12,687 bases of DNA from DATKDU01 sp035512595 (lineage in GTDB: Bacteria > Planctomycetota > Planctomycetia > Pirellulales > Pirellulaceae): the NCBI GenBank assembly GCA_035512595.1, contig DATKDU010000222.1, forward strand, positions 1 to 12,687. Reading direction: 5' to 3'. Made by a program: the position numbers and the translations under genes. Shown here piece by piece: positions 1-6,120 of this stretch. The notes beneath the pieces are model-generated. The model saw only the letters and a program-made list of their open reading frames with translations, was not told the origin of the DNA and ran no database searches. The first letter of the stretch is position 1, and each line of letters starts with the position of its first letter.

Positions 1-2
1 CA

Positions 3-665
3 GTTCAGCCTGATGGCAAAGCTTTGGTAGCCGGACAATTCACGAGCAGTTCGACCACCGATATTGCGGTTGCCCGGCTCACTGCCACGCTCGACACGAC
101 CTTCGGTGGCGTCGGCTACAAGCTCGGAACTGGGCCCCTAAACTATGAATTTGGCGCTAACGGTGTCGCCTTGCAGTCCGACGGCAGCATCATCGTCGCC
201 GGAGTCGCATCCGATATCAGCACTGGGGCTAACGTGGACCACCCACTTCTCATGCGATTCTACGGCGACAATGCCCCGCCACCGGCTCCTGCATCGAGCA
301 CCATTACCTCAGTGGACGACGAGCCGCGCATCAGCATCAGCGACGTGACCAAGGCCGAGGGCAAGAAGGGCCAAACGACCCTGTTCACGTTCACGGTCAC
401 GCTCTCGGCCGCCTACGACCAAGCCGTGACGATGTCGTACCGCACCGTGGACGGCACCGCCAAGACGAGCGACAGCGACTACGTCGCCAAGACCGGCACG
501 CTGACTTTCAATCCCGGCGAGACGACCAAGACAATCACGATCGAAGTCAAAGGAGACAACAAGAAGGAGGCCAACGAGACGTTTTACCTCGACTTGTTCG
601 ATAGCAGCAGCAATTCGCTGCTGGCCAAGAACCGCGGCATCGGCACGATCCTGAACGACGATTGA
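3..665 (+). CDS. Secreted delta-60 repeat / Calx-beta protein, 5'-truncated
   Basis: The gene is open to the left edge of the window. Reading from base 3 gives VQPDGKALVAG, and a second copy (LQSDGSIIVAG) follows about 50 residues later. These are typical of delta-60 (DUF5122) repeats, which form a beta-propeller in large secreted bacterial proteins. From about base 327 to the end is one Calx-beta domain, recognised by DGTAKTSDSDYVAKTGTLTF, the GETTKTITIEV strand and NETFYLDL, ending GTILNDD. Calx-beta domains are calcium-binding beta-sandwiches of extracellular adhesive or structural proteins. The protein stops right after this domain, with no visible PEP-CTERM, sortase or type IX sorting tail. 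The TTG at base 24 is unlikely to be the start because the repeat is already under way before it. The exact role is unknown; a cell-surface or extracellular structural role is inference. Confidence 0.85.
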   Translation, partial: VQPDGKALVAGQFTSSSTTDIAVARLTATLDTTFGGVGYKLGTGPLNYEFGANGVALQSDGSIIVAGVASDISTGANVDHPLLMRFYGDNAPPPAPASSTITSVDDEPRISISDVTKAEGKKGQTTLFTFTVTLSAAYDQAVTMSYRTVDGTAKTSDSDYVAKTGTLTFNPGETTKTITIEVKGDNKKEANETFYLDLFDSSSNSLLAKNRGIGTILNDD

Positions 666-678
666 ACGAAGGAAAAGC

Positions 679-724
679 GGCCGGTGAGGCCCTGACCGTC
701 TTCAAGAAAAGCTCCTCACCGGCC
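679..724. terminator. Inverted repeat between convergent genes, possible bidirectional terminator
   Basis: A perfect 11-bp inverted repeat (GGCCGGTGAGG at 679-689, CCTCACCGGCC at 714-724) encloses a 24-nt loop. It lies 13 bp after the stop of the upstream plus-strand gene and about 105 bp after the stop of the minus-strand dehydrogenase. Position and symmetry suit a shared transcription terminator or 3'-end stabiliser. No clear T-tract follows either arm, so classic rho-independent termination is not shown. Confidence 0.4.
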
Positions 725-829
725 CGGCGCTCGGTCTGGCGCGCTGGGTGGCTCGCCCAACTTGCAGGGGTGCCACGTCGGGGAGGGGGACGGCGACCAA
801 CAACGGGCGTTTACGGGCGGCCGGCGTGA

Positions 830-3799
830 TCATCGACCGGTTGGGGCAACCGCTGCGCCGCTTTCCAGATACGCCAATAGGTCGAGCACCTCCTGGGCGG
901 TGAACGTGTCGAGCAGCCCGGCCGGCATCGGCGAAGTGTCCGACAGGCGGTTTTCTTCGATTTCGCGTTTGTTGACTTCGACGATGGTGCTGGGGCGCAG
1001 CGGCTCGGTGGCGATTTGCAGCTTCTCGGAGCGATAGTCTCCCGCGATCAGCACGCGGCCGACGATCGTGCGGCCCCCCTGCGTGCGGATCTGCACGTTT
1101 CGATAGTTCTCAGCCACAACTTTGTTCGGCGCAAGGATCGACTCGAGCATGTCGCGGCGGCTGAACCGGCCGGCGACGTGCGTCAAGTCGGGGCCGACGG
1201 CCGGCCCCCGCGCGCCGACCCGATGGCAGCGGACGCAGAGCGCATCGCGAAAGACGATCGCGCCCCGCTCGGCACTCGGCTGGAGCTTGTCGTCGGCCAG
1301 CAGCGGCGCGAAATCCTCCAGCGTCCACTTTTTGACCACCGGTCGCACGGGTGGCGGTTCGTCATCGGCCGCATCGACCGCCAGATTCACGAGGTCCCCC
1401 AGTTCCTTTCGCTCGGCATCGCTCAGCGTTGCCAGCGCCTCTTCCCGCAGGGTCGAAAGAAACCGGGGCATTCCTTCTCCCGACAAGTAGCGGCCTCCTT
1501 CGTTCAAGGCGGCGAAGTAGGCCCGCCGCGTGTCCGTCGTCCATCCCTCCTTGGCATGACGCAGGATGAACAGCCCCATCAAGCGGTCCTCCTGGACGCT
1601 GCTGGTCAAAAAGGCGGCGGCCGTCTTCTGCACGGCGTCCGGAGCACCGAGTTGAACCAAAAGCTGCGCGACCTCCCGCTGCACGGCTGCGCCGCTGCCG
1701 GCGGGGCTGACGTGCGGCCAGGCCGCCGGATGCGGAACCAGCGGCGCAAGCTGCGATATGATCCTACCCTGGTGCTGTTCGACCGCTTCGGGAGACAGCT
1801 CACGGCACAGCGCCAGACCGCGCAGCAGGAGGAGCGTCTGGCCGAAGTCGAGCTCGCCGGCGGGAAGCGACGCCAGCCGGCCGACGATCGCCGGTACGGA
1901 GGACTTGTCTCCCGTTCTGGCCAAAGCGACGAGTGCCGTCAGTGCCGCGGTCGTGCGCTTCTCCGCCAGTGCCCGCTCGCGCCAACGATCTAGCGGCTGG
2001 TGTTCGATGGCAATCCGCGCGGCGTGGCGAACAAACGGATCGGGCGAATCGAGATGCGGCCAGAGCGAGTCGATCTGTGCTGGATCCACTGGGCGATGGC
2101 ATTCCTCCAACTCCAGCCGCAGCTTGCGAGCGGCGGCGGCGTGTTGCCGGCAGTCGCTTTCGTGAGTCGGCGACGGCTTCGGGGGCTCCTCAGCGCCCGT
2201 GTACGCGATGCGGTACAAGGCCGACTGCGTCTTGCGTCCGCCGGTGACGACGTACATCGCCCCGTCTGGGCCGATGGTCAGATCGGTGACGTTCAGCGGC
2301 CGCCCCTTGAGAAACGTCTCGGCCATCGCGCCGTAGCCGGCCCCCCGCGGCGCCAGATGCACCGCCACGATCCGCCCGTAGGCCCAATCGAGAATGAACA
2401 GCGCCCGCTGGTAATCGGCCGGAAAGTTGGCGCCGGTTCCAAACACCACGGCCGTCGGCGAGCCCTTGCCGATGTCGAGCGTTGGCAGCGCATTGTCGGC
2501 GTGATCGGGAAAATACGGCGGCCACTTGCCGGTGACACCGCGCCAGCCGTAGTCGGCCCCCGACACGAGCTGCACGATTCGCGTCGGCCGGTACCACGGC
2601 GTCCCCATGTCGAACTCCGCGTCGGCGTCGTAGGTGAAAAGATCGCCGAGCCCGTTGAAGGCGATGCCGAACGGATTGCGCAGACCGCCGCAGACGACCT
2701 CCCACTGCTTGCCGTCCTTGTCGGTGCGGACGAGGTTCCCCTCGCTGGTCGTCTGGCCGCGGCGGGCCTCGCGCAGCGGCGACGTGCGATCGCGGACGTT
2801 TTCCCGCGGCACTTCCACCGAATCGCCGTGCATCGAGTAGATCATGCCGTCCGGACCGAGCGCCAGGTCGTTGCGGCCGTGCCCTACGCCGCCGGGAAAC
2901 TGCCGCAGCAGCTTCACCTCGTCGAACTGGTCGTCGCCGTCGGTGTCGCGCAGCCGGTACAGCCCTTTGGAGTTGTTGGCGTTGGCATACAGCGCGTTGT
3001 CGGCATAGAGCAGCCCGCGGCATTCGAGCAGCTCGCGGTTGATCGTCTCGACTTTTGTCACCGACCGGCGGTCGTCGGCCAGCGTCATCCGCAAAAGGCC
3101 CTGATCCTCGCGGGCGATCGTCAACCGCCCCTTTGGATCGAAGGCCATGCTGACCCACGAGCCTTCGTCGCTCTGCGCCGCGCGGACGAGCGAGATTTCA
3201 AAGCCCGGCGGCGTCCAGAATGCCGCCTCGTGACCGGCGGCTGGCGCACCGACCGCCTGCCGCCACTGCTCGTAGTTGTCAAACGGGTCGATCGTCGCTC
3301 TTCGGCGGCCGATGCCCCACAGCGCCGCCTCGACGGGGCCTTGTGAAACGGCACGGCCTGTGCCGCTCGACCAGTCGCCGTCGCTGACCAGCGTCGTCCG
3401 CGACCCGTCGGCACTGACGATTTCCAGGCTGAGGGCGATGGCCGCCGGTCCGCCGACCGATTTGCAATCGACCGTGATGCGATTTTCGCCGATACGAATC
3501 GCGCTGGTCACATCGACGTCGGTCGTAGGGCTGTAGGGCTCGATGGTCAAAAGGCCGCGGCCGTTGATCCGGACCGTGGCTTGGCAGAAGTCCGCCGCCA
3601 GGCGGAGCTTGGCCGACTGATTCGGCCGCTCGACGGCAAAGCCGCGTTCCAGTCGGCACTCGCCGCCGGCCCCCGCATCAAGTCCGACATCACCCGACGT
3701 ATTGCGGTCCCAGATCCAGTGCGGCAGGGCGTCCTCTGTTCTGCCGGCCGAAGCCAGGACCAACCACCCCATGATGCAGTACCGCCAAACTCGGCTCAT
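830..3799 (-). CDS. PVC-type membrane-bound dehydrogenase with C-terminal c-type haem domain
   Basis: A 989-residue exported protein. Residues 1-20 form a signal peptide (MSRVWRYCIMGWLVLASAG). Residues about 25-165 look like a beta-sandwich carbohydrate-binding or GH2-type N-terminal region. Residues 190-535 form a soluble glucose/sorbosone-dehydrogenase-like beta-propeller (GPDGMIY, GGLRNPFGIAF, GADYGWRGV, GPDGAMYVVTGG). About 545-800 is helical, HEAT-like. The C-terminal 150 residues are the Pirellula/Verrucomicrobium-type haem domain, with CVRCH at 855-859, GPDLTHVAGRFSRRD, and a possible distal Met ligand in SPMPAGLLD. These proteins are thought to be periplasmic oxidoreductases for sugars or sugar derivatives, but substrates are mostly unproven. 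An in-frame GTG lies one codon upstream at 3802. ATG 3799 is preferred because GGGAG lies 6 nt before it and only 3 nt before the GTG. The gene is monocistronic, and is divergent from the amidohydrolase across a large palindrome. Confidence 0.93.
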   Translation of the reverse strand: MSRVWRYCIMGWLVLASAGRTEDALPHWIWDRNTSGDVGLDAGAGGECRLERGFAVERPNQSAKLRLAADFCQATVRINGRGLLTIEPYSPTTDVDVTSAIRIGENRITVDCKSVGGPAAIALSLEIVSADGSRTTLVSDGDWSSGTGRAVSQGPVEAALWGIGRRRATIDPFDNYEQWRQAVGAPAAGHEAAFWTPPGFEISLVRAAQSDEGSWVSMAFDPKGRLTIAREDQGLLRMTLADDRRSVTKVETINRELLECRGLLYADNALYANANNSKGLYRLRDTDGDDQFDEVKLLRQFPGGVGHGRNDLALGPDGMIYSMHGDSVEVPRENVRDRTSPLREARRGQTTSEGNLVRTDKDGKQWEVVCGGLRNPFGIAFNGLGDLFTYDADAEFDMGTPWYRPTRIVQLVSGADYGWRGVTGKWPPYFPDHADNALPTLDIGKGSPTAVVFGTGANFPADYQRALFILDWAYGRIVAVHLAPRGAGYGAMAETFLKGRPLNVTDLTIGPDGAMYVVTGGRKTQSALYRIAYTGAEEPPKPSPTHESDCRQHAAAARKLRLELEECHRPVDPAQIDSLWPHLDSPDPFVRHAARIAIEHQPLDRWRERALAEKRTTAALTALVALARTGDKSSVPAIVGRLASLPAGELDFGQTLLLLRGLALCRELSPEAVEQHQGRIISQLAPLVPHPAAWPHVSPAGSGAAVQREVAQLLVQLGAPDAVQKTAAAFLTSSVQEDRLMGLFILRHAKEGWTTDTRRAYFAALNEGGRYLSGEGMPRFLSTLREEALATLSDAERKELGDLVNLAVDAADDEPPPVRPVVKKWTLEDFAPLLADDKLQPSAERGAIVFRDALCVRCHRVGARGPAVGPDLTHVAGRFSRRDMLESILAPNKVVAENYRNVQIRTQGGRTIVGRVLIAGDYRSEKLQIATEPLRPSTIVEVNKREIEENRLSDTSPMPAGLLDTFTAQEVLDLLAYLESGAAVAPTGR

Positions 3800-3899
3800 C
3801 ACTCGCTCCCAAAATCGTTAGGCACGCGACAATCGCCGGCCCCGATTGTACGCAGCGGCAGCCGCGGTCCGCAAAGCGCCTGGCGGCTGGCGCGTGAAG

Positions 3900-4246
3900 G
3901 GGTCGGGAGTGGGGTGATGAAAAGTTGACAGACAGCGACATGAATCGATCGACCGCGAAGGGTTGAATTCCGTTCCAAAATGAAACATGCCAGTAACTCG
4001 ACCCCCCCTTCCGCCCAACGAACCTTGCGTTTTTCCACGGAGGCACAGGGGCACGGAGACACAGAGGAGCAGCAAAGCGAGTTGTTTTCTGCTCTGTGCC
4101 TCTGCGCCCCTGTGCCTCCGTGCGAAAACGGAGCAGCCTCGTTGCCGGCAGACGACCGAGCCGTTTCGCGCCTGCTCGGAGAACATAATTCACCCCATCC
4201 GATGTGACGTATTCAATATGACTTTTCACTACCCCACTCCTGACCC
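3900..4246. repeat. Large degenerate palindrome filling the divergent intergenic region
   Basis: The 545-bp space between the dehydrogenase and amidohydrolase starts holds no convincing gene. Its core is one imperfect palindrome centred near 4079. The outer arms 3900-3925 and 4221-4246 match in inverted orientation at 23 of 26 bases. Inside them, 3960-3975 and 4181-4196 match at 13 of 16. The inner arms 4028-4052 and 4106-4130 match at 23 of 25. Spacings between blocks are similar on both sides (34 and 24 nt; 52 and 50 nt), so the two halves are colinear inverted copies with small indels. This could be a decayed MITE-like element, an inverted duplication, or a regulatory region shared by the two divergent genes. 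A TTGACA at 3925-3930 has no good -10 partner. Confidence 0.7.
4028..4130. repeat. Strong central hairpin of the large palindrome
   Basis: A perfect 17-bp inverted repeat (CACGGAGGCACAGGGGC at 4036-4052, its complement at 4106-4122) extends outward to 25 bp with two mismatches. It also extends inward through 14 more positions with three mismatches. The wording (cacggaggcacag... ctgtgcctccgtg) resembles a dispersed intergenic repeat I recall from planctomycete genomes; that recall is unverified here. Translated, it yields low-value cysteine- and leucine-rich ORFs in several frames that should not be annotated. Confidence 0.75.
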
Positions 4247-4344
4247 ATTCGGCCGCCCGCTTGGTTGCTGGCAATCTGCCGCCGTCTCGGTAAGACTGTA
4301 GCCATCGGTCCAGTACGCTCCCCCGCCCTTCCTCGAGCACAAAT

Positions 4345-5313
4345 ATGAACCGTCGCAGGTTTCTCAATCGCTCGATTGCTGCCGCGGCAGCCGCCGGCAC
4401 TATCTCGCTGGCCGCAAGCGCTCGCGCCGAAGCACGAGTGCCGCCGGTCATCGACACCCACATGCACGTCTGGGCCCAGGCCGGCGGCAAGTACCCGTTC
4501 CCGCACCCGTACCAGCCCGACTTCAAAGCCCCGCCGCACGAGGGGACGGTGGAGATGCTGATCGAGGACATGGATGCCCACGGCTGCACGCACAGCGTTT
4601 TGGTGCAGGTCATTTATCACGGCTGGGACAATGCGTACGTCGCCGACTGCGTCCGACGCTATCCCGAGCGGCTCAAGGCTCACGGCCTGATCGATCCGAC
4701 CGACCCCAAAGTCGCCGACAAGCTCGAATTCTGGATGAAGGAGCACGGCCTGGCCGGCATGCGGTTCAGCCCGCTGTACTACGAGGGCGGCAAGCACGGC
4801 GGCGACGCCTGGCTGACTAGTGACGCACATCACCGGCTGTGGAAGCGGGGGATCGAGCTCGGCGCGGTCTTCAACTTCTTCATCACGCCGCGGCAGCTCC
4901 CCAAGCTGGAAACGATGGTCAAAGCCCACCGCGAGATGCGGATTATCATCGACCACCTGAGCCAGATCGACTTTAAGTCCACCAGTGCCGAGGATGACCT
5001 GCGGCTGCTCCTCAAAATGGCGACCTATCCGAACGTGTGGGTTAAAGTCTCCGAACTCAGCTCTGTTTCCAAGTCCGGCGAATATCCCTTCGCGGACGCC
5101 TATCCCCATGTCAAGCGCGTCTACGAGGCGTTCGGTTCTGACCGGCTGCTGTTCGGCACCGGCTACCCGGGCGCGGCCCGCGCGTTCTACAAGCGGCCGA
5201 CGCTCGACAAGGAAATCAAGCTGTTCGAGCAGATGCCGTTCTTTACCGCGGAAGATCGGCAGAAGATTCTCGGCGGGAATGCCATGAAGTTGTGGGGATT
5301 CGAGCCAGCATAA
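4345..5313 (+). CDS. Tat-exported amidohydrolase-family (amidohydrolase 2) TIM-barrel hydrolase
   Basis: A 322-residue protein of the amidohydrolase-2 (COG3618, lactonase-like) family. Residues 1-28 are a twin-arginine signal (NRRRFLNRS, an alanine-rich helix, SARA cleavage region), so it should be exported folded. The barrel begins with the metal motif VIDTHMH (H39, H41). It contains AGMRFSPLYY, RQLPKLETMVKAH, and IIDHLSQIDF with H204, and ends with LLFGTGYPG (271-276) and ILGGNAMKLWGF. In most relatives the last strand reads G-S-D-W/F-P, with the Asp binding metal or activating water. Here that position is Gly273, so either activity is altered or another residue takes over. Start ATG 4345 has no clear Shine-Dalgarno but gives a complete Tat signal. 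Substrate is unknown; hydrolysis of a lactone or a carboxylate-bearing ring is the family expectation. Confidence 0.88.
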   Translation: MNRRRFLNRSIAAAAAAGTISLAASARAEARVPPVIDTHMHVWAQAGGKYPFPHPYQPDFKAPPHEGTVEMLIEDMDAHGCTHSVLVQVIYHGWDNAYVADCVRRYPERLKAHGLIDPTDPKVADKLEFWMKEHGLAGMRFSPLYYEGGKHGGDAWLTSDAHHRLWKRGIELGAVFNFFITPRQLPKLETMVKAHREMRIIIDHLSQIDFKSTSAEDDLRLLLKMATYPNVWVKVSELSSVSKSGEYPFADAYPHVKRVYEAFGSDRLLFGTGYPGAARAFYKRPTLDKEIKLFEQMPFFTAEDRQKILGGNAMKLWGFEPA

Positions 5314-5334
5314 TAGGCCAGGAGTCGAAGGGCC

Positions 5335-5403
5335 ATGAACGCTACTGAAACAACTCGGCACGGATTGCGCGGGCTATTCCGCTTTTAGCTGCGGCAGCTA
5401 TTT
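5335..5403 (+). pseudogene. N-terminal fragment of small membrane-protein gene, cut by an amber codon
   Basis: ATG 5335 follows AGGAG at 5319-5323 and opens a 17-codon reading frame ending FRF, then TAG at 5386-5388. Continuing in the same frame without any shift gives LRQLF, then the transmembrane protein described next. Many planctomycete membrane proteins begin with an R-F-S-L-R-x-L-F phrase before their first transmembrane helix. This matches exactly if the TAG were a serine codon TCG. The best reading is a single C-to-A nonsense change in one gene running 5335-5961. The alternatives are a 17-residue leader peptide upstream of a gene starting at GTG 5404, or a sequencing or assembly error. 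Confidence 0.6.
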
Positions 5404-5961
5404 GTGGCGACGACCTTCGTCGCCGTCGGTTGCTACGCGCTGCGGTGGGCCTCGCCGTGGTGGGCGATCGTGCTCTTTTACACAGGGCTGGCGCTGATCG
5501 TCGCCGGCATTCTGATCGCCTTCAACCGCGGCGGCGAAACGCGCTCGTTCTGGGGAGGCTTTTCGATTTGCGGCATGGCCCACATGCTGCTGGTCTTTCA
5601 TCCGGGTCTTTCCAACGGCATCCCCTCGCTGCACCCGGCGGCATTCGTGACGACGTGGATGTCGGCGTGGACGTACCAGAGCGCGCGACCAAAACTATCC
5701 GTGCAACCACGAGCCCTGGACTTTGCTACCTTCCAGCAGACGCGAGGGCGACCGGGCGGAGACTTTGTGGGTAGACCTTTGCACCACGTTTTTAAAGCTG
5801 GCGAGGACGGACACTTTTACACGTACTTGTCTCGAACAGGCCCGCATTACATTTTGGAACAGGACTTCATCGAAGTCGCCCACGGCTTGTGGACGCTGCT
5901 CTTGGCCTACATCGGCGGCTGCGTTTCGCTGGCCATCTATCGCACGCGGCCGAGGGATTGA
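5404..5961 (+). CDS. Small multi-pass membrane protein of planctomycete type, function unknown
   Basis: An open frame of 185 residues from GTG 5404 to TGA 5959-5961. Hydrophobic segments are at about 1-13 (rest of a first helix), 18-40 (WWAIVLFYTGLALIVAGILI), about 49-64 (FWGGFSICGMAHMLLVF), and a C-terminal helix (VAHGLWTLLLAYIGGCVSLAIY) followed by a basic tail. Between them lies a soluble loop of about 80 residues. The layout and the late H-x-L-x-x-L-L-L-A-x-I-G-G phrase resemble small hypothetical proteins I associate with Pirellulales. No enzymatic motif is seen. GTG 5404 has no ribosome binding site and cuts into the first helix, so the original start was probably ATG 5335, now separated by the amber codon. 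Whether a product is still made is open. The stop codon is shared with the left end of a palindromic repeat. Confidence 0.6.
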   Translation: MATTFVAVGCYALRWASPWWAIVLFYTGLALIVAGILIAFNRGGETRSFWGGFSICGMAHMLLVFHPGLSNGIPSLHPAAFVTTWMSAWTYQSARPKLSVQPRALDFATFQQTRGRPGGDFVGRPLHHVFKAGEDGHFYTYLSRTGPHYILEQDFIEVAHGLWTLLLAYIGGCVSLAIYRTRPRD

Positions 5962-6032
5962 ACCGCGGATTTCGCGGAAGTCGCGGATATTTTCTTGTCC
6001 CATCCGCGTCCTTCGCGTCATCTGCGGTTCAA
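5958..6032. repeat. Palindromic intergenic repeat, copy A (shared family with 9981-10052)
   Basis: The arms at 5958-5989 and 6001-6032 are inverted copies matching at about 25 of 32 positions around a short T-rich loop. Arm wording is TTGAACCGCGGATTTCGCGG, with runs of CGCGGAT. The same wording occurs at 9981-10052, so this is a dispersed family. The TGA stop of the upstream membrane protein (5959-5961) lies inside the first arm. Likely a REP-like or decayed mobile palindrome; it may also stabilise or end the transcript. Confidence 0.75.
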
Positions 6033-6041
6033 TCGGCTGGC

Positions 6042-6047
6042 TATAAT
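6042..6047 (+). promoter_or_regulatory. Candidate -10 box for the radical SAM gene
   Basis: A perfect TATAAT lies about 75 nt before the radical SAM start and just right of the palindromic repeat. No good -35 box is visible at 16-18 nt upstream, where repeat sequence lies. If used, transcription would begin near 6054, and the untranslated leader would contain the whole heptad array. Confidence 0.35.
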
Positions 6048-6076
6048 GGACCGCTAAGGTGCGGGAATAACTCCCT

Positions 6077-6115
6077 CCCTGAACCCTGAACCCTGAACCC
6101 TGAACCCTGAACCCT
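6077..6115. repeat. Tandem heptad array (CCCTGAA)x5.6 abutting a start codon
   Basis: Five exact copies of CCCTGAA (6077-6111) plus CCCT run to 6115, five bases before the ATG at 6121. The array occupies the place where a ribosome binding site would be, and no purine-rich site is visible. Heptad arrays can change length by slipped-strand pairing, so copy number could vary between strains. An effect on translation is inference. Confidence 0.9.
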
Positions 6116-6120
6116 CCCGC

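Noticed and set aside
2000..3346. 448-residue plus-strand open frame
   Set aside because: Antisense shadow of the haem dehydrogenase, which has clear domains and haem motif on the minus strand.
3690..4613. 307-residue minus-strand open frame crossing the divergent intergenic region
   Set aside because: It runs through the large palindrome and into two genes on wrong frames; the cysteine/leucine-rich segments are translated hairpin.
4213..5361. 382-residue minus-strand open frame
   Set aside because: Antisense shadow of the amidohydrolase gene, which has a Tat signal and metal motifs.
6077..6115. CRISPR or telomere-like array
   Set aside because: The units are only 7 bp and directly adjacent with no spacers, and the array is internal to a bacterial gene region; it is a simple tandem repeat.
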